This document shows positions 23,814 through 32,726 of a stretch of DNA of 64,000 nucleotides, in pieces (position 1 is the stretch's first letter; each line of letters begins with the position of its first letter). This stretch comes from Fibrobacter sp. UWR3 (GTDB lineage Bacteria; Fibrobacterota; Fibrobacteria; Fibrobacterales; Fibrobacteraceae), in NCBI RefSeq assembly GCF_900143055.1, contig NZ_FRCW01000004.1, forward strand, positions 186,001 to 250,000, in the 5' to 3' direction. Below the pieces are notes generated by a model. The model did not search any database and was not told the DNA's origin. It worked only from the letters and a program-made list of their open reading frames with translations. The position numbers and the translations under genes are program-made.

Positions 23814-25346
23814 ATGAAAAGAAAATTCTTGGTTCTCGCGGGTGCGGTTGCAGCAACGCTAGCTTTTGCAGACCCGCCGGCGAATTTCAGCGGTTGGGAG
23901 AAGGTGTTCGAGGACAACTTCGACGGTACTTCTCTTGACAAGAAGAAATGGAACCCCACGTACAACTGGGGCCCAACGCACAACCATCGCGCCTACTGTG
24001 CCGAAGAGAACGTGATTGTCTCTGACGGTACGCTCAAGCTGAAGGGCGAAAAGAAGGTGCACCCGGATGCCAACGGGCGCAAGGCGAAGTTCAACAACAA
24101 GGAAATCCCGGTCGACTATACGAGCGGCGCGATTGACACGAAGGGCCATTTCGAGGTGAAGTACGGCTACATCGAGGGCCGCTTCAAGGCCCCGTGGCAG
24201 AAGGGGACCTGGCCCGCGTTCTGGACCCTGCAGGACGGCTGGCCTCCGGAAATCGACATTCTCGAAATCCCTGCGTCGCGCAAGCAGCACCACTACTACC
24301 TGCACTACACCGACCCGAGCTGGTATAGCAGTCACGGCTCTGCATGGGATCACGAGGCGTCCTTCGGCGGACACAAGGACGATGACGTGGACCGCTCTGC
24401 AGGTTTCCACAACTACGGCGTGGAATGGGACGAGTCGACCCTCAGTTTTTACTTTGACGACAAGCGGTTTGCAAGTTACACGCGCCCGACAGAAATCAAG
24501 CAGCTTGCGGCTCAGTACATCATCGTGAACCTCGCCATCGGTGGCTGGGCGGGCGATGATATCGAGATTACCTCCGACAAGCCGGCGTATTTCGAGGCGG
24601 ACTGGGTGCGCGTGTGGCAGGCCAAGCCCGCGAAACCCGATACGGTGCGCATCATGTCGATGAATTTTGGTACCTGCATGGTCCGTACATCCGAAGACAA
24701 ACTTGCGTTGGGCGATTGCAATGGCGAGAATGCTGTTGCGACGGTTACGCCGCTATCTTCGACGACGTTCCGCATCAACTTCGGCGACATTTCTCTCGAT
24801 ACCCCGAACGAATCTACGGATGCGGGCATCACGATGGGTCTTTACAAGTGGAATGGGGGCGCTCACCAGAAGGTGGTAATGGAAAAACAGTCCGGGTACG
24901 AGGGCTCCGTGGTGCGCATGAAGATGCAGCACAGCAACATGTACCTGCGTGCGACAACAGACGGCGAACGCGTGGTGCAGAGCTGGGCCGACGACTGGGA
25001 ATGGAACCAGATGTGGCGCCTGGTGGGCAAGGACGATGTTGTTCCCTCGAAGGATACGACGAAGAAGGATACGGCAAAAACCGACACGGGTACGACTGCG
25101 CTGGGTAATTTCGCAAGCGTGTACGGAACTTCGGTCCATTATGCTGGCAACCATCTGTTTGTAGAACTCGGAAGCACGTTTATTGATGGTGCGACGGTGC
25201 GCATTCTTGACCTGCAGGGGCGCGAGGTGATGCGCAAAATTGCTGCGCGGTCTGCTGCATTCGACGTGCAGGCTTTGCCCGCGGGCATTTACCACGTTGC
25301 CGTGCAGAACAAGAACCGCACGGAAATCCGGCGGTTCAAGAAATAG
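23814..25346 (+). CDS. Secreted GH16 beta-glucanase with C-terminal sorting domain
   Basis: 510 residues. Signal peptide to FAD (about 20). The GH16 domain (about 26-270) has the catalytic motif EIDILE with E146, D148 and E151, plus GYIEGRFKAPWQKGTWPAFW and GVEWDESTLSFYFDDK, so it should hydrolyse beta-1,3 or mixed beta-1,3-1,4-glucans. Residues about 285-405 form a second domain of unknown type (RICIN-like by feel, unproven). A Thr/Lys linker leads to a sorting-like C-terminal domain (VRILDLQGREVMRKI, LPAGIYHVAVQN). GH16 in Fibrobacter is often circularly permuted; this one has the ordinary strand order. Substrate between licheninase and laminarinase cannot be decided. Confidence 0.92.
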   Translation: MKRKFLVLAGAVAATLAFADPPANFSGWEKVFEDNFDGTSLDKKKWNPTYNWGPTHNHRAYCAEENVIVSDGTLKLKGEKKVHPDANGRKAKFNNKEIPVDYTSGAIDTKGHFEVKYGYIEGRFKAPWQKGTWPAFWTLQDGWPPEIDILEIPASRKQHHYYLHYTDPSWYSSHGSAWDHEASFGGHKDDDVDRSAGFHNYGVEWDESTLSFYFDDKRFASYTRPTEIKQLAAQYIIVNLAIGGWAGDDIEITSDKPAYFEADWVRVWQAKPAKPDTVRIMSMNFGTCMVRTSEDKLALGDCNGENAVATVTPLSSTTFRINFGDISLDTPNESTDAGITMGLYKWNGGAHQKVVMEKQSGYEGSVVRMKMQHSNMYLRATTDGERVVQSWADDWEWNQMWRLVGKDDVVPSKDTTKKDTAKTDTGTTALGNFASVYGTSVHYAGNHLFVELGSTFIDGATVRILDLQGREVMRKIAARSAAFDVQALPAGIYHVAVQNKNRTEIRRFKK

Positions 25347-25390
25347 GAAGCAACTTTCGCGAGCCCGCTGTCGTGCTCGCTCAAACGTTG

Positions 25391-25425
25391 TCATGCCCGA
25401 TCAAGTCGGGCATCTTCTGTTTTAA
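25391..25425. terminator. Bidirectional terminator between GH16 gene and rlmI
   Basis: ATGCCCGA, TCAAG loop, TCGGGCAT (25393-25413); short T-rich tail on the + side. The genes converge here. Confidence 0.6.
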
Positions 25426-25433
25426 GAGAATGG

Positions 25434-26627
25434 TTAAACGACTTGTACGAGCAATCCCTTGAGGTACTGACCTTCGGGGAATGCCGTGTTTACGGGATGG
25501 TCGGCGGGTTGGCCGAAGCGTTCAATGATTTGAACGCGCCGATGTGCATCGGCGGCGGCATCCGCGATAATCTTCTGGAACAGGTCCATCTCCATTAGCC
25601 CGGAACAACTGAAGGTCGCGAGCATGCCGCCTTCGGCCAACAGCTTCATTGCAAGTAGATTGATGTCCTTGTACCCGCGGGCGCCCTTCTGCAGGTTATC
25701 CTTGCTTTCCACGAACTTGGGCGGGTCCAGCACGATGAGGTCGAACGTTTCCGCCTTGTCGCGGCACTTGCGCAGGTACTGGAATACATCCGCTTCTACG
25801 TGCGTGGCATGTGCGGTGCTGAGCTTGTTCCGCATGATGCCTTCCTTCGCGAGCTTGAGGGCGTCTTTCGAGACGTCTACCTGGTAAACCTTCTCGCAAC
25901 CGCCACGGAGGGCGTATAGCCCGAACCCGCCGGTATAGCAGAAGCAGTTCAGGACCTTCTTGCCCTTCGAGAGTTCGCCAATGCGGCGGCGGGCGTCGCG
26001 CTGGTCCAGATAGTAACCCGTCTTGTGACCGTTCTTCACGTCGATGGGGAAGAGGATGCCGTTCTCGTTGATGATTACGGGCTCGTCGCTCACTTCGCCA
26101 TAAACTACACCCGTGCGCAGTTGCAGGCCTTCCTTGCGGCGCACCTCGGAATCGCAGCGCTCGTAGATGCCCTTGCAGTGCGTCTTTTCGGCAAGCAACT
26201 CGTAAATCGTTTCGCGGTGGACTTCCGCACCGGCTGCAAGGATTTCGACAGAATAGATGTCGGCGTACTTGTCGATGATGCAGCCCGGAATGCCGTCGTT
26301 CTCGGCGTTAATCAGGCGGAAAGCGGATTCCTTGTCTTCGATGTCGAAGCCGCGGCTCTTGCGGGCGGCAATCGCACGGTCCAGAATGTCGCTGAAGAAT
26401 TCGCGGTCGATGTTCGCCTTCTCGCCGAACGTCCAGAAGCGCCCGCGAATCTGGGACTTGGGCGAGTACGCCGCAAGACCCAGAAAATCGCTCCGGTAGC
26501 TGTACACCTCGACGGTATCGCCGAGTTCCGGGTCGCCGACGACTTCGTCGACGGCCCCGCTAAAGATCCACGGGTGGTAACGCAATGCGGACTTCTCGCG
26601 TCCGGCCTTCAGGGTAATCGCTTTCAT
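25434..26627 (-). CDS. rlmI: Class I 23S rRNA (cytosine-C5) methyltransferase, RlmI-like
   Basis: 397 residues. The N-terminal PUA domain (about 1-75) begins MKAITLKAGREKSALRYHPWIFSG; then NGHKTGYYLDQRDARR, the SAM motif VLNCFCYTGGFGLYAL, VDVSKDALKLAKEG and the catalytic-site motif FDLIVLDPPKFV. This matches the RlmI/YccW family, which methylates C1962 of 23S rRNA in E. coli. The frame is open far upstream, but homology starts at the ATG at 26627. TACATT (minus, 26635-26640) ends seven bases before it. Divergent from the VanZ gene. Confidence 0.92.
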   Translation of the reverse strand: MKAITLKAGREKSALRYHPWIFSGAVDEVVGDPELGDTVEVYSYRSDFLGLAAYSPKSQIRGRFWTFGEKANIDREFFSDILDRAIAARKSRGFDIEDKESAFRLINAENDGIPGCIIDKYADIYSVEILAAGAEVHRETIYELLAEKTHCKGIYERCDSEVRRKEGLQLRTGVVYGEVSDEPVIINENGILFPIDVKNGHKTGYYLDQRDARRRIGELSKGKKVLNCFCYTGGFGLYALRGGCEKVYQVDVSKDALKLAKEGIMRNKLSTAHATHVEADVFQYLRKCRDKAETFDLIVLDPPKFVESKDNLQKGARGYKDINLLAMKLLAEGGMLATFSCSGLMEMDLFQKIIADAAADAHRRVQIIERFGQPADHPVNTAFPEGQYLKGLLVQVV

Positions 26628-26671
26628 GCATACAAATGTAGAAAAATGGCAGTTTGGGCGGGGCGTTTTTT

Positions 26672-26677
26672 TATATT
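26672..26677 (+). promoter_or_regulatory. -10 element (TATATT) of the VanZ gene
   Basis: TATATT followed by TGG, ten bases before the ATG at 26688, after a T-rich stretch. Confidence 0.4.
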
Positions 26678-26687
26678 TGGCGTCAAG

Positions 26688-27110
26688 ATGTTTGAAAGCC
26701 TTTTTGACAAGTACCCGTTTTTCCGTGCCGTTCCCGCTGTTCTCTGCATGGCGATAATCTTCAAGATATCTTCGCTCACAAACGAGCAACTGGAAGATTT
26801 TCCGCAGGTCTGGGACAAGCTGGCGCATTTCTGCGAATACGCGACTCTTGCCGGTTGCTATGCCATGCTCTGGTCCCGCGCCGAGTGGTCCAAGCGGCAG
26901 TGGCTGCGCGTACTTGTTGTGGGCGTACTCGCGCTTGCATACGGTTGCACGGATGAATTCCACCAGAGTTTCGTGGATGGTCGCGAAAGCAGCGTGTTTG
27001 ACCTCGTGGCCGACCTTACCGGTGGCTTGATTGGCGGAATTGTCTATGCGGTTGTTGTCCGCATCCTGAACCGCTTTGATCCGGTCCCACCTCCGCCCGA
27101 AGAAAAGTAG
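26688..27110 (+). CDS. VanZ family membrane protein
   Basis: 140 residues with four hydrophobic segments and the VanZ pattern: WDKLAHFCEYATLAGCYAMLW, then YGCTDEFHQSFVDGRESSVF and DLVADLTGGLIGG. VanZ-like proteins are small membrane proteins; the founder affects teicoplanin resistance, most are uncharacterised. Homology starts at the ATG at 26688. The stop codon sits inside a 16-base repeat (AAAGTAGCCCGAACAA) that recurs 27 bases later. Confidence 0.88.
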   Translation: MFESLFDKYPFFRAVPAVLCMAIIFKISSLTNEQLEDFPQVWDKLAHFCEYATLAGCYAMLWSRAEWSKRQWLRVLVVGVLALAYGCTDEFHQSFVDGRESSVFDLVADLTGGLIGGIVYAVVVRILNRFDPVPPPPEEK

Positions 27111-27146
27111 CCCGAACAAGGCGGCTTTACAAAGTAGCCCGAACAA
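27104..27146 (+). repeat. Direct repeat spanning the VanZ stop codon
   Basis: AAAGTAGCCCGAACAA at 27104-27119 and 27131-27146. The motif resembles minus-strand repeats after the alcohol dehydrogenase (59671-59718). Confidence 0.75.
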
Positions 27147-27148
27147 CG

Positions 27149-27799
27149 TTACTTTATATATTGCTCTAGAATGTACGAGAGAATCATTGCCGGTACGGCA
27201 AAGAGCGTTGCCGCCTTTGAGCATTTCTCGTATTCTTCTGCACTGTAGTCCGGAGCGAGCCTTTTCATGATGAATGCTGAAGTATAGCCGCAGAGCAAAA
27301 GATAGACGAGCGCTTGCCCGAGTGTCGTAAAGGCCTGGAGAATGCTTGCCGAGTTCCCGTGCAGGGGAAGCTTTTCGATGAGCTTCTTGAGGTCGAGTAT
27401 GTTCATGAGGATGGTGAATGCTGCCATCGAGGATACGTACGCTCCGATGAATTTCAGCATGGAACTTTTTTTCAGGATTTCTTTCCGGTGGAAGAAAGCT
27501 ACGTAGAAAGGCACGAGGAATATGGCGTAGGCGCCCGCTCCGAGAATGGCTGCGCACCACATGAAGTTTCCTGCGGGGTGTTTGGCGACTTTTGCTTCGC
27601 CTTCTTCGTCTAGTTCCCTGTGTTCCTCGGGTATCCTGCTGAGGATGATGTTGTCTACGTGCTGCTGCACATCAAGAACTTCGGAGATGTCGACCGTTTC
27701 GGGAACTTCGGGCGGAACATGGTGTTCGTTGGGCGCGTCACACCAGAGGCAATTGAACATGTCGTCAGCGTATTCCCTGCCGCATTTTTTGCAGATCAT
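27149..27799 (-). CDS. Zinc-ribbon membrane protein, unknown
   Basis: 216 residues. N-terminal zinc ribbon MICKKCGREYADDMFNCLWC (two CXXC knuckles), an acidic linker to about residue 75, then four hydrophobic segments ending SYILEQYIK. The ribbon would be cytoplasmic. Such proteins are common and uncharacterised. AAGGAGAAAAGAGG lies upstream of the ATG. It converges on the VanZ gene and is divergent from the OmpA gene; a CRP/FNR-like palindrome lies about 67 bases upstream of its start. Confidence 0.78.
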   Translation of the reverse strand: MICKKCGREYADDMFNCLWCDAPNEHHVPPEVPETVDISEVLDVQQHVDNIILSRIPEEHRELDEEGEAKVAKHPAGNFMWCAAILGAGAYAIFLVPFYVAFFHRKEILKKSSMLKFIGAYVSSMAAFTILMNILDLKKLIEKLPLHGNSASILQAFTTLGQALVYLLLCGYTSAFIMKRLAPDYSAEEYEKCSKAATLFAVPAMILSYILEQYIK

Positions 27800-27865
27800 T
27801 TAAAGCCTCTTTTCTCCTTGTCTGGTGCGCTCGATAAAGTCGTGTTTTGCACGTGTGCATTATTG

Positions 27866-27881
27866 TGTGACGTACGTTACA
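27866..27881. promoter_or_regulatory. CRP/FNR-type palindrome
   Basis: TGTGACGTACGTTACA is symmetric at 14 of 16 positions and close to TGTGA-N6-TCACA. A second palindrome, TGCAC-GT-GTGCA, lies at 27848-27859. Both fall in the 219-bp divergent region between the zinc-ribbon and OmpA genes. Confidence 0.45.
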
Positions 27882-28018
27882 AAAATATGAAAACTGCGTC
27901 CGTCGGTTTGTAAATAATTCCTGCTATTGCGTAAAAATACGCTTCTTGGGCCTTTTATCAATATTGGAATATAGGAATAACTTTCTAAATTTGGCGATGA
28001 ATTTTTAATCGAAATATT

Positions 28019-29923
28019 ATGAAAATACGTTTTTTTACTTTCTTTCTTTTGATGGCCGCGGGCTTAGCCTTTGCTCAAAGTGGCCTTATGGGCGGAACCG
28101 ACGGTATCCACCAGATCAATTCGAAAACGCTGGGCAAGTACAGGTTCTCGCTCGGAACCGGCGGTAACGTGACTATCGACCCGTGGGCGCTTACCCGCGG
28201 TGGCGTTTTTTACGATGATGGTGTCGAGCAGCACTTGCAGGATTTCAAGATCTCTGCGACGGGTAACTTCTACATCGGGTTTGGCTTGGCCGATAATATC
28301 GATGTGGCGGTTGCGCTCCCTATCAACTATGACCGCTCCTATGCGGAAGACTACCTGGAAGCGACCGGCAACATACGTCCGGGTGACATTGACTTGTTCA
28401 TGAAGGTGTCTGCTCCGTTCCTGGCCGAAGACAACATTCTCGGGCTTGCGATGCAGTTGCACATGATGCTGCCGACGGGCTCGAAGGAAATTGGTCTGCG
28501 TCCGCGCCATGCCTGGATGCTTAAGGATAAAGGATATACCAATCCCTATACCGCCGACGAAGTCGTGGTGGGTGCTCACGCCATCATGACTCTTGACTTT
28601 ACCAAGCGCGACGTTCCCTTGCGGTTTAACTTGGAGGGCGGGTTCATGTACGCGAACCTGGGCTCGAACACTATTGTTTATTCGACGGGCCTTAACTGGT
28701 TCATGACCGACTGGATTATCCCGTTTATCGAATTTTCCGGCGAGTTCCGCGTAGAAGGCGAAAAGTACCCGATTGATTTCTTCGAAGACCCGATGACGCT
28801 TACTCCGGGTATTCGCCTGCATACTCCGTTCGGTGTGGATATTGCTGGCGGTTTCGACCTGTCTGTGCGCTCCATGCGTAACTTTGGCCGCAGCAAGTCG
28901 ACGGAAATGCGCGGGACCGAGGACTACACGATTACTTACAAGGACGAGAAGGGCTACGTGAAGACTTACGGCTACGTGCCTACCGCGACCTATGCGTTCA
29001 CCGGGTTGCTCACGTGGTACTTTGGCGGAGCGGAAAAGGCTCCGGAACGCGAATGCCCGCAGGGGCTGCCGCCGCAGGATACGGTCGCGAAGACGGATAC
29101 CCTGTTCAAGGTCGATACGCTTGTGCATGTGGATACTCTCGTGAAGGTCGATACGGTCGAGAAGACGGAATCGTTCGTGAAGGTTCTGCCGATGTCCGAT
29201 ACGGATGAAGATGGCGTCTCGGACGACCTGGATAAGTGCCCGGATTCCCCGAAGGGTATTACCGTGGATACTACGGGTTGCCCGCGTGACTTTGACGTGG
29301 ATGGCGTGCCCGACTACCAGGATATGTGCCCCAACACGCTCCCGAACATCGGCGTGGATTCGACCGGATGCGCGAAGGACGAGGACCGCGATGGCGTTGC
29401 CGACGATAACGACAAGTGCCCGGCGACAGGGAAGGGAATACCCGTGGATACGACCGGCTGCCCGATGGATACCGACAAGGACGGCGTGCCCGATTACCAG
29501 GATAAGTGCCCCAACACGCTCCGCGGCGTGAAGATAGACAAGAAGGGCTGCCCCGTGAACAAGAGGGAAGACCTGGAACGCCTCAAGAAGGGAATCAACT
29601 TCAAGAGCGGGTCGACCGTGCTCACCAAGCCGAGTTTCAAGACCCTGGACGACATTGTTTCGCTGTTGAACAAGTTCCCCGAGGTGAACCTCGAAATTCA
29701 GGGCCACACGGACAACGTGGGCGAGGAAGAATACAACATGAACCTCTCGCAGGGCCGTGCCCAGTCGGCGGTAGATTACCTTATCCGTAAGGGGATTCCT
29801 GTGGAACGCCTGCGCGCGAAGGGATTCGGCCCCACGAAGCCCATTGCCGACAACAAGAAAAAGGCCGGCCGTGCGAAGAACCGCCGCGTGGAACTCGTGC
29901 CGTTCTACAACGACGAACAGTAG
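28019..29923 (+). CDS. OmpA-family protein with type 3 thrombospondin repeats
   Basis: 634 residues. Signal peptide to AFA (about 20). A beta-rich N-terminal domain of about 320 residues; a short repeat of VDTL units (about 355-390); Asp-rich TSP type 3 calcium repeats (about 392-520) such as DTDEDGVSDDLDKCPDSP and DVDGVPDYQDMCP; and an OmpA peptidoglycan-binding domain (about 525-630) with LEIQGHTDNVGEEEYN, LSQGRAQSAVDYL and AKNRRVEL. It should link the outer membrane to peptidoglycan. Start at the signal peptide. It ends against the shared terminator with rnpB. Confidence 0.92.
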   Translation: MKIRFFTFFLLMAAGLAFAQSGLMGGTDGIHQINSKTLGKYRFSLGTGGNVTIDPWALTRGGVFYDDGVEQHLQDFKISATGNFYIGFGLADNIDVAVALPINYDRSYAEDYLEATGNIRPGDIDLFMKVSAPFLAEDNILGLAMQLHMMLPTGSKEIGLRPRHAWMLKDKGYTNPYTADEVVVGAHAIMTLDFTKRDVPLRFNLEGGFMYANLGSNTIVYSTGLNWFMTDWIIPFIEFSGEFRVEGEKYPIDFFEDPMTLTPGIRLHTPFGVDIAGGFDLSVRSMRNFGRSKSTEMRGTEDYTITYKDEKGYVKTYGYVPTATYAFTGLLTWYFGGAEKAPERECPQGLPPQDTVAKTDTLFKVDTLVHVDTLVKVDTVEKTESFVKVLPMSDTDEDGVSDDLDKCPDSPKGITVDTTGCPRDFDVDGVPDYQDMCPNTLPNIGVDSTGCAKDEDRDGVADDNDKCPATGKGIPVDTTGCPMDTDKDGVPDYQDKCPNTLRGVKIDKKGCPVNKREDLERLKKGINFKSGSTVLTKPSFKTLDDIVSLLNKFPEVNLEIQGHTDNVGEEEYNMNLSQGRAQSAVDYLIRKGIPVERLRAKGFGPTKPIADNKKKAGRAKNRRVELVPFYNDEQ

Positions 29924-29945
29924 TACTCTGTAAAAGATACAAGTG

Positions 29946-29973
29946 AAAACCCCCGCGATTAGCGGGGGTTTCC
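29946..29973. terminator. Bidirectional terminator between the OmpA gene and rnpB
   Basis: AACCCCCGC, GATTA loop, GCGGGGGTT, with T-tails of three (+) and four (-) bases. Confidence 0.75.
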
Positions 29974-29978
29974 ATATT

Positions 29979-30350
29979 GAGTAGTTATAAGCCGGGTTCT
30001 GTACCCCTTGCGGGGCGATGACCATCTCTCTGGGCCAGTCGTTACCGACCGCCTCAAGCGACCTACCCGGATATCCAACAGCCGCGAGCCGCAGCCGGTC
30101 CTTGCGGACGGATTCCTGCTTGGTCTTGCACCGGATGAGGTTTACCGTGCCATCCCTGTCACCAGGAATGCGGTGAGCTCTTACCTCGCCGTTTCACCCT
30201 TACCTTGCCCGGGCTTGCGCCCGAACCTGGCGGTTTGCTTTCTGTTGCACTGTCTGTCGCGTTTCCGCGCCTGGACGTTATCCAGCATCCTGCCCTGTGG
30301 TGCCCGGACTTTCCTCCAGCATTGCTGCCGGCGGCCATCCGCTACCCGCA
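29979..30350 (-). ncRNA. rnpB: RNase P RNA, bacterial type A
   Basis: Read on the minus strand it contains the universal core GAGGAAAGTCCGGGC near the 5' end, AAACCGCCAGG and GGTAAGGGTGAAACGG in the middle, AGAGAGATGG and the 3' core CAGAACCCGGCTTAT. The outer helix P1 is GGGTAG (30347-30342) with CTACTC (29984-29979). Length about 372 nt, normal for type A. It is the catalytic RNA that trims tRNA 5' leaders. Ends are set by P1 and the adjacent terminator, so they are good to a few bases. Confidence 0.95.
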
Positions 30351-30354
30351 GGCA

Positions 30355-30383
30355 AATTTAAAAACAATCGCTCCGGCCGGCAA
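30355..30383 (-). promoter_or_regulatory. rnpB promoter
   Basis: On the minus strand TTGCCG (30383-30378), 17-base spacer, TAAATT (30360-30355), ending a few bases before the expected RNA 5' end. Confidence 0.6.
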
Positions 30384-30499
30384 GTGCGAAGTGGTCTGTA
30401 TGGAATACGGTTTTGCGCGTTTTTGCGCTTCTTCGCGCTTTTTTCGGCCTGCCTTTTTTGCTTTCTTTCTATATTAGACCTGCCTTTGGGGATTTCACT

Positions 30500-32323
30500 G
30501 TGCATAAACTTGTTTGTTCTCTGTTTCTTGCTTTTTTTGCGGCGGTCGCCTTTGCCGAGCCCGTTTCCTCTGTTGCGGATTCCTCTGCTGTAGATTCCGC
30601 TACGGTCGATTCTTCTGTCGCGGCTTCTCTTGACCCGTCGGTAACAAGTCCGTCTCGCGATTCATCCGCACTTTTTCGCGTCGATAGCATTGTCTACGAT
30701 ATCGGCGATGCCTTTGACGATTCGAAGGTGCATACCAAGTACGATAAACTGGTTTACGACATCCTGAACATTGTGCATATCGAGACCCGCGAGCACACCG
30801 TCCGCAAGTTGCTCCTCTTCAATACGGGCGACATGGTGAATCTCGACCTGATGCTCGAATCGGAGCGGTTCCTGCGCGAACAGCGCTTCTTGAGCGATGC
30901 CACCATCACGGTGGAACAGGATAGCGGGAAGAATGTGGTGAACGTGCACACGAGCGACAACTGGACGTTGAATGTGCTGACAAGTTTCGGGTTCGGTGGC
31001 CGCGAATGGAAGTACAAGAACCTGGTGTGGGGTGTCGGCGTGCAAGAAAGCAACTTCCTCGGGCTCGGACAACTGCTCGGGTTCTATTTCGGGCACAACG
31101 AGTTCCGCGACATGTGGCAGGTGGAATACGGCGCGCCGCACTTTATATTCCGCTACAACCATTTGGATTTCCTCTACAGTTACAATACCGACGGCTACCT
31201 CGCCAGCTGGACAATGTACGTGCCGTTCCTCAGCAGGAGCGTGAACCAGTGGGCCTACACGCTCGCGGGCCTCAAGAACGAGAGTTACTATTACGTTTAT
31301 GGCAGTGGCGACTTGCCCGCAGGTACGGTTCTTTCGCCGACCGATTTGCCGCTCGATTCGCTCCAGCAGTATAACGGCGACGAGACTGTGGAACTCATGA
31401 AGGTGAAGGGATTCATCAGTGACTCGCTCAGTTTTCGCGTGAGTCGCTCCTTCGGGGGCACGCAGCGCAAGTTCTACCTCGGGGCGACATACGACTACCG
31501 CAGGCTCACTGCAAGCAAGGGCGAACTGTTGCGCTACAGGTTTACCGACGGCGAAAATTCGTACGCGATTGATTCCGCGTCTGCCTGGAACGAGTGGCTC
31601 CCGGAACGCAAGGATTCCCGCCTGGGCGCCTATATCATGTATTCGGATTTGCGCTACGAGAAACTCCGCAACTTCCATAACGTGAAGTGGAACGAGGATG
31701 TGGACAAGGGCTGGACCGCGAAGGTGCAACTTTCGAAAAACTACGAACAGATAGGCGCGCACGACAACGATATACGGCTCGACTTCTGGCTGAACCTTTA
31801 CCTGGGCGCGGGGATGCACTACCTGACGCTGCTTTCGTACAGCAACTTCTACCTGGACCACGGCGAAATGCGCGACATGTACACCCGCGTGAAGGGCGAA
31901 TATATTTTCCACCCGAACAACAGGTTCTCTACGGCGCTTACCGGGCTTGTCGACTTCTATGACGAGGCGCGTTACGGTTACCAGCTTTCTCTCGGCGGTA
32001 CGGATGGCTTTGTCGGGTTCCCGACCGGGTTCTACACGGGGCAGGCCCGCGTCTACGGAAGCCTGGAACAGCGCTGGTTCCCGGATTTCGAAATCGCGAC
32101 GCTCGTTCCCGTGTTCGTGGGCTATGCGAGCGTGGGCGAGACTGCGTGGAAAATTGGCGATATCCGACGCAAGGACCTGATTTACGTGCTTGGCTTTGGC
32201 GCGCGTTTTGTACAGACAAAGTCAATAAGCAAGTTGATAAACAAACTCGATGTGAGCTTCCCCTTGAACGGCGCGCGCAAGGCTGAACCGCACTACTCGA
32301 TTACGACAAGCTATACGCTGTAA
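30500..32323 (+). CDS. Omp85-like outer-membrane protein with one POTRA-like domain
   Basis: 607 residues from a GTG start chosen because it opens a signal peptide (HKLVCSLFLAFFAAVAFAE) and follows TATATT (30470-30475) by about 25 bases; an in-frame start further upstream lies within the promoter. A Ser/Val/Asp-rich linker is followed by a POTRA-like unit (about 80-160) with THTVRKLLLF-type sequence, LDLMLESERFLREQRFLSDA and VVNVHTSDNW. The remaining 440 residues are barrel strands rich in aromatic residues, ending YSITTSYTL. It resembles small Omp85 or patatin-free BamA relatives; role in outer-membrane assembly or export is inference. Confidence 0.75.
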   Translation: MHKLVCSLFLAFFAAVAFAEPVSSVADSSAVDSATVDSSVAASLDPSVTSPSRDSSALFRVDSIVYDIGDAFDDSKVHTKYDKLVYDILNIVHIETREHTVRKLLLFNTGDMVNLDLMLESERFLREQRFLSDATITVEQDSGKNVVNVHTSDNWTLNVLTSFGFGGREWKYKNLVWGVGVQESNFLGLGQLLGFYFGHNEFRDMWQVEYGAPHFIFRYNHLDFLYSYNTDGYLASWTMYVPFLSRSVNQWAYTLAGLKNESYYYVYGSGDLPAGTVLSPTDLPLDSLQQYNGDETVELMKVKGFISDSLSFRVSRSFGGTQRKFYLGATYDYRRLTASKGELLRYRFTDGENSYAIDSASAWNEWLPERKDSRLGAYIMYSDLRYEKLRNFHNVKWNEDVDKGWTAKVQLSKNYEQIGAHDNDIRLDFWLNLYLGAGMHYLTLLSYSNFYLDHGEMRDMYTRVKGEYIFHPNNRFSTALTGLVDFYDEARYGYQLSLGGTDGFVGFPTGFYTGQARVYGSLEQRWFPDFEIATLVPVFVGYASVGETAWKIGDIRRKDLIYVLGFGARFVQTKSISKLINKLDVSFPLNGARKAEPHYSITTSYTL

Positions 32324-32349
32324 GACGCGCAGTTTTTAATATTGGTAAT

Positions 32350-32679
32350 ATGGAAGAACAGAAAAATATGACTCGCGCCAAGTTGCGCCAGATAAAGAAC
32401 ATGATTCTGCGCGTCGAACTCATCATCGGGTTCTTTGCGATGGTGGCGGGCGTCATCGTTACCGTGATGGTCTGGAGCGAGGGCTACTTTGCGGGGGCGC
32501 TCATGATGGTGCTTACCGGCGCGCTCAATATTTACCTCGCGTTCAAGGAACTTGTCGCCCCGACCGACCACCTGCTCCATTGGCAGGCGGTGTTCTTCAT
32601 GATTGTGCGCAGGGCGATGTTCTTCTTGAATATTGCGCTTTTGGCGCTCGTGCTCGGCACGTTTACCAATTTAATCTAG
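32350..32679 (+). CDS. Small membrane protein, unknown
   Basis: 109 residues: a basic N-terminal helix (MTRAKLRQIKNMILRVE), then three hydrophobic segments (IIGFFAMVAGVIVTVMVW; ALMMVLTGALNIYLAF; MFFLNIALLALVLG). I do not recognise the family. It starts 26 bases after the Omp85-like gene. TAATAT (32337-32342) ends seven bases before its ATG, so it may have its own leaderless message. Confidence 0.7.
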   Translation: MEEQKNMTRAKLRQIKNMILRVELIIGFFAMVAGVIVTVMVWSEGYFAGALMMVLTGALNIYLAFKELVAPTDHLLHWQAVFFMIVRRAMFFLNIALLALVLGTFTNLI

Positions 32680-32726
32680 TTGCGGAATTATCGCGCGGTT
32701 TAAATCGCGTATAGAATTGCGCGGGC

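Noticed and set aside
26628-27560. Long N-terminal extension of the rlmI frame
   Set aside because: It runs antisense through the VanZ gene; the PUA domain and a -10 element fix the start at 26627.
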